A stretch of DNA of 64,000 bases, from positions 62,001-126,000 of the forward strand of contig JAKJXP020000087.1 of assembly GCA_022225965.2 (NCBI GenBank). Reading direction: 5' to 3'. This document shows, in pieces, positions 54,807 through 64,000 of this stretch (position 1 is the first letter of the stretch; each line of letters begins with the position of its first letter). The DNA is from Diatrype stigma. Its lineage: Eukaryota > Ascomycota > Sordariomycetes > Xylariales > Diatrypaceae. The position numbers and the translations under genes were made by a program. Below the pieces are notes generated by a model that made no database searches, was not told the DNA's origin, and saw nothing but the letters and a program-made list of their open reading frames with translations.

Positions 54807-57184
54807 CTACTTCCTGACACTACGGTGCCAGATCGTGAAGTGATCCAACATCTCCCGCGTGACGAGCTTTGGCGTGCTCCGTATGGCTTCCCGGAGTACC
54901 CGCATAGCATCGACTGTCTCGCCATCTTCATCTCCATCCCTATCTCCATCACCGCCGCCTGCACCTCCATCATCACCGGCATCGAAGCCGACGCCCATGA
55001 AGGCGCGGTCGCAGATGCTGGCGACCTCGGCGCCCGAGTAGCCGTCGAGCTCGCGGGCCAGGGCGTCGAGGTCCATGGTCGCGGCGGGGAAGCGGAGCTC
55101 GCGGGCCTTGGCGGCGAGGATGGTGCGGCGGGCGCCCTCGTCGGGCAGGGGCACGTAGATGAGCTGGTCGAAGCGGCCGGGGCGCAGCAGGGCCGGGTCC
55201 AGGGCGTCGGGCTTGTTGGTCGCCGCCAGCACGAACACGTCGCCCTTGCGCTCGAAGCCGGCCATCTCGGTGAGCAGGGTGGTCAGGGCCTGGACGCCGC
55301 CTTGAGAGGAGGAGGAAGACCGCGAGCCCGCGATGGAGTCGATCTCGTCGAAGAAAACGATGCTGGGGCTCGCCTCCTGCGCCCGCCGGAACAGGTTCCG
55401 GATCGACCGCTCCGTTTCGCCCACGTACATGTTCAGCAGCTCCCCGCCCTTGACCGCGAAGAAGTTGAAGTCCGACTCGGTCGCCATGGCCTGCGCCGTC
55501 ATAGTCTTAGAGCAGCCGGGCGGGCCGTAGAGGAGGATTCCCTTCGGGGGGACGAATGAGGGCTTATTGGGGTCCTAGTGGGTTTATTAGTTGAACACCT
55601 CTACTTGGGGAGGGGAAACAGGGAAGAAGAAGAAGACAGAGGGGGAGACGAGGTATTGTAGGTAACTCACCGTTGGGGGTGTGCGCATAACCCTCTGAAG
55701 AGCGGTTTTGACGTTGTCGTACCCGCCAATGTCACTCCAGTGTACCGTAGGTGGTTTGAGGTTGATGTCATGCATCGCAGTAGGTCGGACCTCTTTCAGC
55801 GCATGCGCAATATCGTCCCACGAGATCGGCTCCTCATTAGATAGATCCTTCACTCTCCGGAACCTCCCCAACACCGCCTGCTCGTAGACTTTGTGTAGAT
55901 CATCCGGGCTGTAGGCATGCGTGCGATCTCCAAGGTCCGAGATGTACTTTTCGGATGATTCGGCTGGAAACCAGGGCTTCCAGGAGCGGATGATCTCTTT
56001 CCTAGCCGCCCCGTCGGGGATAGGAATGGCGATGTGTCTCCGGAACCGGGTATGGCGTCGGAGGTCGTCGGGGATGTCGTTGAAGTAATCGAGACAAGTA
56101 GCGACGACGACTACTTTCGGTCGTCTTCCTTGCTTCAGAGCCTTCGCTGCCAAGGCGTCCAGACCTTGTCCGATAGCTTTGATGTACGACAGTCGACTCG
56201 GCCGAGCCTCCCCGATCAGTTCGGAGATGTTATCAATGAGAATCATAGTCGGAGTCTGCCGCTCACCAGCAGCCTTGAATTGCTCCAGGACCATCGAATG
56301 TTTCATCTCCTGATCTTCGATTCGAACGACCGTGCCCCAGTTCGTGTTAGCAAGGCGATTGAGCAGCAGGGATTTCCCGGTGCCCCGGCTTCCATGAACC
56401 ACGATTCCGCAGGACCCCAGCATATCCGGGATGTTGCTAAGGTCGACTTCGAAGAAGCGCAGGAAATCGTTGTTCAACGAATCTAGCTGGTTCTGCATAC
56501 CGGGGATGCCCCTGACTTCTAATCTCGCCGTAGTTTCCGGTCTTCTAGGAGCACGCTCTGCTAAAATGGTTACCCGCGTGGAACTCGGGGTATATTTTGC
56601 AACATTAGTGCCGCTGCCATTGACAGATTCTATAACGAAGCTGAAGGTGGTGCCATTCAGTGTGAGGTCCTCTAGTAACAGGCCCGGGAAAGCCTCTATC
56701 GCAATTTCTATCGACCTCCGTTAGCTAGTACTAGTTAACTACCCATGCTATCTGAATGTGGACGCTCACCGAGCCGCCTCTCGAGCTCGAACTCCCACCG
56801 TTCGAGTTCTCTACCCGCGAGAGATGAGATGTCTCCGCTGACAGGTCGAGCCACGATAGCTCCTGCGTCTGGGACGTCGCTGCCCCCGGGGACGGGCGTC
56901 ACCCGGATCACATCTTCAAGCGTAAGACCGGCGGCCCTCTGGAAGGCCCGGCTAACAGTCACGATACCCTTGCCGATATTCTTATCCCGTTGGAGCCAGG
57001 TAACGGCCTCCCTGCGGACTGAGCCGCTTTCAACAAAGCATAAACCACCCGAACTGAACCCGGAGGTGTGAAAGTCGGCCGCGTGGATGAAAACCCTGGC
57101 CGAATGCTTATAATTTGGGGTTTTCTGTGTCAAATCGGTCGATTGAAGGCGGACCTTGTATCGGTCCAGTTCCTTCTTAGACAT
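54807..57184 (-). CDS. AFG2/SPATA5-like double AAA ATPase of the CDC48 family
   Basis: Exons 57184-56770, 56707-55671 and 55574-54807 give 739 residues. The N-domain (FIHAADF, SRAFQRAAGLTLEDVIRV) resembles the CDC48-type N fold. D1 starts with RGIPGMQNQLDSL. Its Walker A GSRGTGKS (244-251) is present, but Walker B reads MILIDNISELIG, lacking the catalytic Glu, and its arginine-finger region is diverged. D2 is canonical except for the AFG2-type P-loop GPPGCSKT (501-508), with VKGGELLNMYVGETERSIRNLFRRA, IVFFDEIDSIAG and DALDPALLRPGRFDQ. AFG2 proteins release factors from pre-60S particles; this one may be a relative with a non-hydrolysing D1. An Asp/Gly-rich insert lies near residue 690. Substrate is unknown. 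Confidence 0.85.
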
Positions 57185-57782
57185 AGCAGGTAGTCGTGAA
57201 AAATGATGAGAATTTATAATTTGCTCCTGAACCGGAATGCGATGCGATTGATCTGTGGGGAACTCTCCTTTCGCTCCTGCCTGTAGATTTTTTTTACTTT
57301 TTTACGTTGTACCTACCTAGGTAGGGAACCTAGGTAGGGAAAGGGACTTTAATTCATCTAGTATTTCAGTATGTACTTTTGAGCTTAAAACCACCCATTT
57401 ATACCGGTACCACCTTGGATTATCAAGTTTCCCAACTTTCTTGTACGATGTAAAAGGTGAGTGCATCTTTCCGTCTGAACCTTTTCTCATGAGAGAAGAT
57501 GTGGTTCAACTTGGAAGGTTCAAGGTTGTGGATGTATGGTCTATACAGTGCCAAGTATACCTAGCGACTTGATTGCCGATAGGGAAACACACTGTAACGA
57601 TGGCTACATCATGGTGTACTTCGTAGAACCCCCGAAGAACCCCGCCTATTGGTCCAAACCCACCTGCACAGCTGCAGCTTTACCTAGTCCAAGTTAAAAC
57701 TGCCCCGGGGTCGTTATTTCCTGCAATCCCAATATCTCAGTCTGATTGCGATGCGCCGGACAGCACAACACCTCGTCGCCCC
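57185..57782. promoter_or_regulatory. Divergent promoter region with palindromic CCTAGGTAGG cluster
   Basis: About 600 bp separate the starts of the AAA ATPase (minus) and the next gene (plus). At 57311-57340 there are two overlapping palindromic elements, ACCTACCTAGGTAGG and AACCTAGGTAGGG, flanked by T-rich sequence. No known factor is assigned. Confidence 0.4.
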
Positions 57783-59758
57783 ATGCTCCTCCGACAGCTA
57801 CAGCGACCACTCGCGCGCTCCGTAGCTCCAGCAGTATGGCCGCGAGTATCACCACCGGCCTTCGCGGGGAGGCTGCTACTTCACGGTAGTAGCGGCGACA
57901 GCAACCACAACGACACCCCCCCGCCACGAGACCATGACGAGAACAATTACACTACACAGCGAGATGAGAATCAGCGGCAGCAGGAGCAGCAGCCAACTTC
58001 GTCGGAAACGGAGACGGGGAAGCCTAGGCTTTACGACGAGCTCTTCCCCGAAGCAAAGAACAATCCCCGATCACCACCACTCGACGACACACAGCACAGC
58101 CGCTGGGCGTCCCAGATATTGGAAGAGCCGCCCCCGGTCCTGGATGTTCCCGAGGGGCTGGATGTGGATGGCGAGCAACCAGACACCCCCGTTCCGCAAG
58201 CCAAGAGCATGCTAGTGCTGTCGGCGACGAGCAAGAATCTCGTAGAGAGCGACTTCTTGCGCCTCGGAGTCAGGGGCCGGCACGTCGAGGGGTGGGTTAG
58301 CGGAATCCTCAAAGGTGACATCCCCTCTCCCCCTCTCCCCCTCTCCTTTCCTCTCCTATAGGACTTCTCTACGTGCAAATGTAACGTATATATATGCAGA
58401 TATGATACATGCATATCTACACATACACTCCCCACCATGGCTTCCATAGCTAACTCGCTACCACGCACCCAGTTGTCCAAGCCCGCGATCCCGACACCCT
58501 CGAGCCGCTCGACTTCTACTACGTGCTGTTCAACAGTCGGGCGTCGGCCGCCGCGTACAGCCTGGAGGTGCTCCGGCTGTGGAGGCTGAGCAAACAAGAA
58601 GTGGCGCTCAAGACGAGGACGGGAACGACGCCAACAACGACGATGATGGCGAAGACGGCGGCAGTGCCGCTCAAGTCCTTATCGTCGGCAGACGACGACG
58701 GTGGTGATGGTGGTGGAGATAGCGAGGATCTAGCGCAAGCCCTGCGCTCCTTCACCCTCGTCCTACCCTCGCAGCGCCACTTCATCCGGCACGAGGACTA
58801 CCCGCGCACACCGTTGGAGCGCCGCAGGCGGATGCAGGGTGCGGCGCCCGGGGGCCGGCCATGGGCCGAGGCGCTGGCGGAGACGATCCGGCCGCAGCTG
58901 CAACGGCAAGCAGAGCCACAGCCACAGCCACAGCCAGAACAACGTAGCAACGACGACAATCAACATCCCTCGTCCTCGTCCTCGCCCTCCCCACACTCGC
59001 CCTCGCCCTCTCCGATTCCGTCCCCAGCGGTCATGTCCGACAAGCTGACCCTCGTGCTTCTGACGATCGACGGGACCAGCGGCGGCGACGGGCGCGCCAC
59101 GCCGGACGCGCTGCGGCGCGCCATCCAGGACGACGGCGTCGAGCGGAACCTGGCGTGGCGGGTGGTGGGCCTGGCCGAGAACGACGACGCCGGCGGCGAC
59201 GGCATGAACAGGTATAGGGGGATTATACCGCTGGGGCTGGGCAAGAGCAGCACGCGGCAGGAAGATCGCCTGGCGGAGGCTGCGGCGGCCAGCGAGAAGA
59301 GGGAAAAGAGAAGGGACCAACACCAACAAAAACAGCGGGAGGACGAGGAGGTCAGCAACAGCAATAGCACAGCTGATGATGCGACGGTGACTGCAGAGGC
59401 TAGCAGTAATAATGACGGAGGTGGCAGTGCTGAGACATCCACGTCGTCGTCATCATCGTCGTCTTCGGAGGGTAGTGGGAAAAGAAAGGAAAGGGAAAAG
59501 ACGAAGGGAAAGGCAAAAGGAAAGGGAGAGAGTACGGAGGGCGGCGTCGATTGGAGGCACCGACTGCACACGCGGTTCCTCATCGCGTTCGCGGACGAGG
59601 CCGAAGCTCGGCGGTTCGTCCGGTGCTGGCACCGCCGTGAGTTGATGCTGCCGTCGAGGCAGCGGCTGCAGCAGGTACAAATGCTCACCGAGAGAAATAA
59701 GGAGGCGCCGGTGGATTTGGGGGAGCCCAGGGTTGTGAACGCCTCGGTTCTCTGGTGA
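57783..59758 (+). CDS. Probable mitochondrial protein, unknown function
   Basis: Exons 57783-58314 and 58473-59758, with intron 58315-58472, give 605 residues. The join reads SGILKVVQARDPDTLEPLDFYYVLF. The N-terminus (MLLRQLQRPLARSVAPAVWP) is basic, Ala/Leu-rich and free of acidic residues, fitting a mitochondrial presequence. A structured segment near residues 142-220 (LVLSATSKNLVESDFLRLG, YYVLFNSRASAAAYSLEVLRLWRL) and a second near 550-590 (RFLIAFADEAEARRFVRCWHRREL) look like two RRM-like halves. Between them lie long Gln/Pro, Ser and Lys/Glu low-complexity stretches. No family was recognised. A role in mitochondrial RNA or ribosome biology is only a guess from the fold-like pattern. Confidence 0.7.
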
Positions 59759-60804
59759 GCGAAGCTGGGGCTGCCTGCCACCTGACGTACCAACCTCCAA
59801 CCTACCCTGTACTTATACATGTATGTCAAAATCTACCGAATAGACAAAAATAACCATCGCATCAATGAGACCAATTTCAGGTGAGGAATTCGGCCAGGCC
59901 ACCTACGACAGTGTCCATGATATCTTCTCGTAGCACGGCGAGTTGGCTAAGTAGGTCGATATAGACATATATTGATGAGACGCACGAGATGGAGTACGGC
60001 GAAGACGACATTTGACGATTACGAAGAACTAGTTAGAATGCTGGGAAAAGGGGGCAGGGGGGTTTCGCATGTCTTGCCTACTACCTGGAGAAAGAAAAAA
60101 AAAAAAGAAAGGAGAAAAAAACCACAAAGTGTATTAGACCCAATATCAACCCAAACTCCACCAAGATATTTGCTCTTCACTCTCGCTTTCTGGAATCAGC
60201 TTGTTGTGCTTTGCTTGCTCTTTTCCCTTCTTGGCCGACACGCGCACAGAACCACACATACATATTCCCGTTCATTCGTACATACGTGCGCCCCGATCTT
60301 GTCTCTCTCCCCTCCCAATGCTCTTTCTCCCTCTCTGCTCATCCCATCCCGTCTATCGTGTAATAGTGAAGTAAGGGTGGCGATGGTGGCAGACGAAACC
60401 GAAAGCCAGCCAGGCTGTATTGCTAGAAAACAAAACGCTGCCTTTCCGATCTCACATGGTCTTGATCAATCGTGATATCCCCCCCGTTCAAAAGCAACCA
60501 AAAGGTTTCGTTGTCCAGTCCAACAGCCCGATGTTTGTGTCATTAATTCTACTTAATTTCCCGCCGTTCAGTGGTCACTGGCAGTGTTGCCGCCGTTCTC
60601 GCCTAGCCACCAGCCAGCCAGCTCATGATGATGATACGTGATCCTCGACTCGTCGAGTGCCCTGCCTATATTGTGGCGTGGCACCCATAAAAAATTGCTC
60701 TATCAGTTCCCAGGTTAGTGATTGGTTTGCTGCTTGTGAAACCTCCCCAGGGATTGGAACATCTTCTCCCGTCTCCCGCCTCCCCCTTGAAGACTTCTCC
60801 CCTC
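59759..60804. other. Convergent 3' flanks, nothing recognised
   Basis: This is tail-to-tail DNA between the mitochondrial-type protein and SEC4, with an A-rich run near 60095-60120 and pyrimidine-rich stretches near 60300. No gene was seen. Confidence 0.5.
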
Positions 60805-61800
60805 TTAGCAGCACTTCCCGATTCCGCCGCTGCCTTCTGCCTGGCCGACGTTGACATTCGAGGTCGTCGTCTCTGTCTTGGAGGTGTCCACGATGCGCTT
60901 CTTGATGTCAGCAGCGAGGTTGTAGAATGCCTTGTCGATGTTGATGTTGCTCTTGGCTGAGACCTCGAGGAACGGAATGCCTAGTTCGCGGGCTAGTCCT
61001 TCGCCCTGTTCTGTCGAAACGACACGCTTCTCTTCCCAGTCGCATTTGTTGCCAATCAATATCTTGTTGACGCCCTCGGTCGCGTGTTGCTCCACATTAG
61101 CGAACCATGTTCGGATGTCTAGAGTTAGTCCAGTCAGCATGTCTCTGCAAGAGGTTTTATTCGGCCCGTTTCGCCATTGCCTCGTCTGAATATTGAAATA
61201 CCGGACACCAAATACCAGATACCAGATACCAGATACGGCTCATTACAGAATTAGGGGGGTATGGGATAGATAGGGAACAGGTGGGAACAAAAGGCTTACT
61301 GTCAAATGACCTCTGATCTGTAACGTCGTAGACAAGAAGGATGCCCATCGCGCCACGGTAATAGGCAGTTGTGATGGTGCGGAATCGTTCTTGGCCAGCC
61401 GTGTCCCAGATCTGCAACTTCACGCGCTTGCTGTCTAGCTCGATGGTACGGATCTTAAAGTCGATGCCGATGGTCGTGATGAAGGACGGTGTGAAAGAGT
61501 CCTCGCTGAACCGCAGCAGACAGCATGACTTGCCGACGCCAGAGTCGCCAATTAGGAGGAGTTTGATCTGTTAGGATGGGCAGGACGCCCTTTGGTTAGC
61601 TATGGCATGATCTCCCATATCTTCAGATGTTCAGGTTGTGGTCTTGGAATGTAGTCATGATCCGTAAGGCTGCGCTGGTGGGGTGGGTTTGGAAGGGCAT
61701 AAACATGGCACATTCACGGTCTGTACAACGGCAGAGGGAAGCGATAAGGTATTTGGTTTGTTTGACATACTAAGAAATCGTAGTTCCGGTTGCCCGACAT
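60805..61800 (-). CDS. SEC4: Rab GTPase SEC4 (Rab8 type)
   Basis: Exons 61800-61771, 61567-61300 and 61118-60805, with introns 61770-61568 and 61299-61119, give 203 residues. The protein starts [10 protein letters not shown] and continues with [20 protein letters not shown] (P-loop), [15 protein letters not shown] (switch I), [20 protein letters not shown] (switch II), IGNKCDW (base binding) and [11 protein letters not shown]. It ends in GIGKCC, a double-cysteine geranylgeranylation site. The switch regions are those of the SEC4/Rab8 group that guides secretory vesicles to the plasma membrane and hyphal tip. Exon 2 to 3 restores [16 protein letters not shown]. The BET2 protein encoded in the same window is the expected prenylating enzyme subunit. 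Confidence 0.95.
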
Positions 61801-63294
61801 CTTGAAGGAATTATAAGGCTCGCTCGTCGCAGACGACCGAATGGGTGCGCGGATTAGGTGTTTGGGTATTTAGGATTTGTACGTCGTGTATCCCTGATGG
61901 AATGCCTGATGGGATACGTAGGCAGGTAGTGGAGCGGGAGCCAATGTCTTGACCGGCCGAGGAAGTCGTGGGTATCTCTTGAGTCGAGGAATGAGGAAGT
62001 CTGGCACAAACAAAACTCTAAGTTCGAAGGTTTGGAAATGATGGTAGGTGGCTACTTAGTATGTAGTCGAAGGATAGATTGGGTGGGTGATGATGATAGT
62101 GGTGATACACGCGGGCACACCTTGTCTGTCTGGTTGACTGACTGACTGACTGGCTGGCTGGCTGGCTGGCGGATGGACTGACAGGCCAGGTAACTACATA
62201 TACTGGATTGCATTACATTTTAGTCAAGATGTATGTATATATAAGAGGTTATGGGAGCTATAAGAGCCGATCTAACCTGACCTGTACTAGTCACAATGCT
62301 TCTAACCGACAGATGACGAAGCAGGCGATCAGACTGCCCGTACCTGTGTATGTAACTACATAGTCTAGATGGCAATGAGGGCGACACCTGGGTGATAACT
62401 TATCTCCCAAGGTTCCTATTGCAAAGAATGCCTATAGGGATGCGTTCCAATTGCCAACTTCAGACGAAGATACCCGATTGAGACGAGAAGAAAGGGGGGT
62501 GTTGGCTGATTGGCCTCTTCAGCTGCCTTAGGCCTACTCGGTACATACGTAGTGATTTGTTATTACAGCAGAATTCCAGTTATCCAATCACGAAACGTCA
62601 AGTGTAGTGTCTTGATTGCCTGTGGCCTTCCAAGGTTACAATCTGCCTACTTAGTTCTACTATCTACTCAGGGGATAGACATGCCTTAGGTAGGCACCTA
62701 GAGACGTCGCTAATGTGGCGGTTTTAGTATATGTGTATGTTGTAAGTATGCCCTTGCTGTGCCTACCGACATACTGTCAGAACTGTACATACACACATAC
62801 ATGTCTATTTATCTACCCATAACTTATGGCATTGCTATGTTTGATAATTACATACATCCTCAGGATGCTATCGAAAGTCCCGCATCGATAGGCACTGCAG
62901 CAACTTGACTTGGTGTTGGCTAGGTACTTGAGTGGTCCCCCAGCCCCTGATCCCTGGTGTGCCAGACGCGCCAGACCGATCAACGCATCTTAAGAAGTAC
63001 CAAGTATTTTCAACGTTTATTCATAAAGCGGTCAGGCATTTATCAATTCCATTTTGTATAATCGCTATTTGCGTACTTGTCCAACCTTTTACCTGGCGTC
63101 ATCCTGCTCAATCGCTGTAAGACGAACCGAGTCTAATGCATTGCCAAGTTGGTCCCGGCTAACTAAAAGCTGGAGCCGAAGCCAGGGCCGACCCATATGA
63201 CCTGTCCTCACAACATCTCATCTAGTTAGTCCATGCAATACTGTATCACTCGCTATATCCTCAAGTGTCCTTGTAATGGCAGTGTTTATGGTAT
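61801..63294. other. SEC4 upstream region and gene-free DNA
   Basis: The region holds the SEC4 promoter and a tetranucleotide microsatellite. No gene was recognised. TTAGGTAGGCACCTAG near 62686 belongs to the dispersed palindromic element class. Confidence 0.5.
62133..62171. repeat. TGAC/TGGC tetranucleotide microsatellite
   Basis: About four TGAC units run directly into about four TGGC units, a simple slippage-type repeat upstream of SEC4. Confidence 0.8.
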
Positions 63295-64000
63295 TCATGT
63301 CAGATACTTGGAATAAGCCCAGCGGATTCTTTCTAGAGCCCGAACTTGCGACCCGATGCCCTTGAGGTTAGCGAGGTCGTCCAGGTCCTCGAGAAACTCC
63401 TTCTCGATGTCTGCTGGGATGGTCTTTCGCGCGAGACGGCGGAGAACATGAATCTCGCTAATCAGCATGCCGTGGTCCTTGTATACGAGGACATTGTTCG
63501 AAGGGGGGGAGGCAAGAGCCTCTGACAGGATTCGGTCGATATTACGCAAAACGCGTACGCATTTCCTGGCCCTGTGGTTCTTGTTGAGGCCTTTCCGGCC
63601 ACCAAGCGCTCCTCGAAGGTATTGCATCACCCCGATCGATACGATGATACCGGGAGTCAAGCCGACGAAGCCAAAAACGAGTTCTTGGCTTTTCAGGAGA
63701 GCATCAATGCCGCTCATAGCAACCTCCACATCTACCTTGGTCTTCTGCACCTGGATGAGCAGCGTTCGTACCAGATCACCCCTTATTGTCCCCTTGAGGG
63801 GGCTTCTTAGGTCTTTTTCGTAAGCACGAAGCACCGGTGTGAGGTCGCCTTCTTTGACCTTGGCTCTGATCTCTGCGACCTGTGTTTCCGACAGAGAGGA
63901 CTCCCCTGTTGCAGCAGTCGGGCTATCGAGGGCGAAATCTACCACCATGCGTTCCAAGCTTTCCCGGTCTGCCTTCAGACTATCCTTGCTCATGATAGCT
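63295..64000 (-). CDS. NCA2: NCA2-like mitochondrial protein, C-terminal part (cut by window end)
   Basis: The frame is open from the window edge to a stop at 63295, so the start lies beyond 64000; the internal ATG at 63993 is probably not the start. The visible part of about 234 residues has the NCA2 signature KSQELVFGFVGLTPGIIVS, with a hydrophobic segment likely spanning the mitochondrial membrane. The stretch CVRVLRNIDRILSEA and a C-terminal LKGIGSQVRALERIRWAYSKYL follow. In yeast, NCA2 affects expression of the mitochondrially encoded ATP synthase subunits 6 and 8. The assignment rests on these motifs; the N-terminal half is not visible. Confidence 0.85.
   Translation of the reverse strand, partial: AIMSKDSLKADRESLERMVVDFALDSPTAATGESSLSETQVAEIRAKVKEGDLTPVLRAYEKDLRSPLKGTIRGDLVRTLLIQVQKTKVDVEVAMSGIDALLKSQELVFGFVGLTPGIIVSIGVMQYLRGALGGRKGLNKNHRARKCVRVLRNIDRILSEALASPPSNNVLVYKDHGMLISEIHVLRRLARKTIPADIEKEFLEDLDDLANLKGIGSQVRALERIRWAYSKYLT

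Noticed and set aside
50922..57184. Secondary-metabolite cluster around the aromatic amino acid decarboxylase
   Set aside because: The neighbours are a small charged protein and housekeeping AAA and Rab genes; no synthase, oxidase, transporter or cluster regulator is present.
19638..61800. BET2 and SEC4 as a functional cluster
   Set aside because: The enzyme and its likely substrate are encoded about 40 kb apart with many unrelated genes between, so co-location is probably chance.

Overview
The window reads as nuclear DNA of a filamentous ascomycete (Pezizomycotina, most likely a sordariomycete). Genes are split by short introns of about 50-150 bp with GT...AG ends and CTAAC/CTGAC-type branch points, spacing is moderate (one gene per 3-4 kb), exons are GC-rich and intergenic DNA is poorer in GC. 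The encoded proteins are a standard ascomycete set. Nothing bacterial, viral or plasmid-like was seen, and there is no CRISPR array, rRNA gene or convincing functional tRNA gene. All exon models were made by eye from splice motifs, frame continuity and protein family patterns.

Left part (1-24 kb): the 3' end of a secreted subtilisin-type protease; MSH3, the mismatch-repair MutS homologue; a C2H2 zinc-finger/RGG protein on the minus strand whose best-fitting intron holds four 42-bp tandem repeats; a small protein of unknown function; a calcineurin-like metallophosphoesterase; a six-exon multi-pass membrane protein of unknown function whose last codons lie in a 68-bp direct repeat flanking a tRNA-derived, SINE-like insert; and BET2, the Rab geranylgeranyltransferase beta subunit. 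Between them lie long gene-free stretches with minisatellites and one orphan open frame.

Middle part (24-50 kb): a RhoGAP protein; RRS1 (60S ribosome assembly) divergent from the mitoribosomal GTPase-like subunit mS29/RSM23; a 399-residue protein that looks like a caspase fold without catalytic residues; MCM7 (five exons) divergent from PEX1 (peroxisomal AAA ATPase); a GCTTTG/GGAAGG minisatellite of about 640 bp that ends in a perfect 20-bp-arm palindrome; and a STE20/GCK-family protein kinase with a long low-complexity tail.

Right part (50-64 kb): a short Arg/Asp-rich protein; a group II PLP-dependent aromatic amino acid decarboxylase; an AFG2/SPATA5-like double-AAA ATPase with an atypical first AAA domain; a protein of unknown function with a probable mitochondrial presequence; the Rab GTPase SEC4; and the C-terminal part of NCA2, cut by the window end.

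Functional links are loose, as usual in fungi. MSH3 and MCM7 (repair and replication) share an ACGCGAC element upstream. BET2 modifies Rab proteins such as SEC4, which ends in a double-cysteine prenylation site. RRS1 and mS29 share one intergenic region. The most unusual structures are the SINE-like insert with its 68-bp flanking repeat, the minisatellite with its palindrome, and the caspase-like protein lacking a catalytic dyad.
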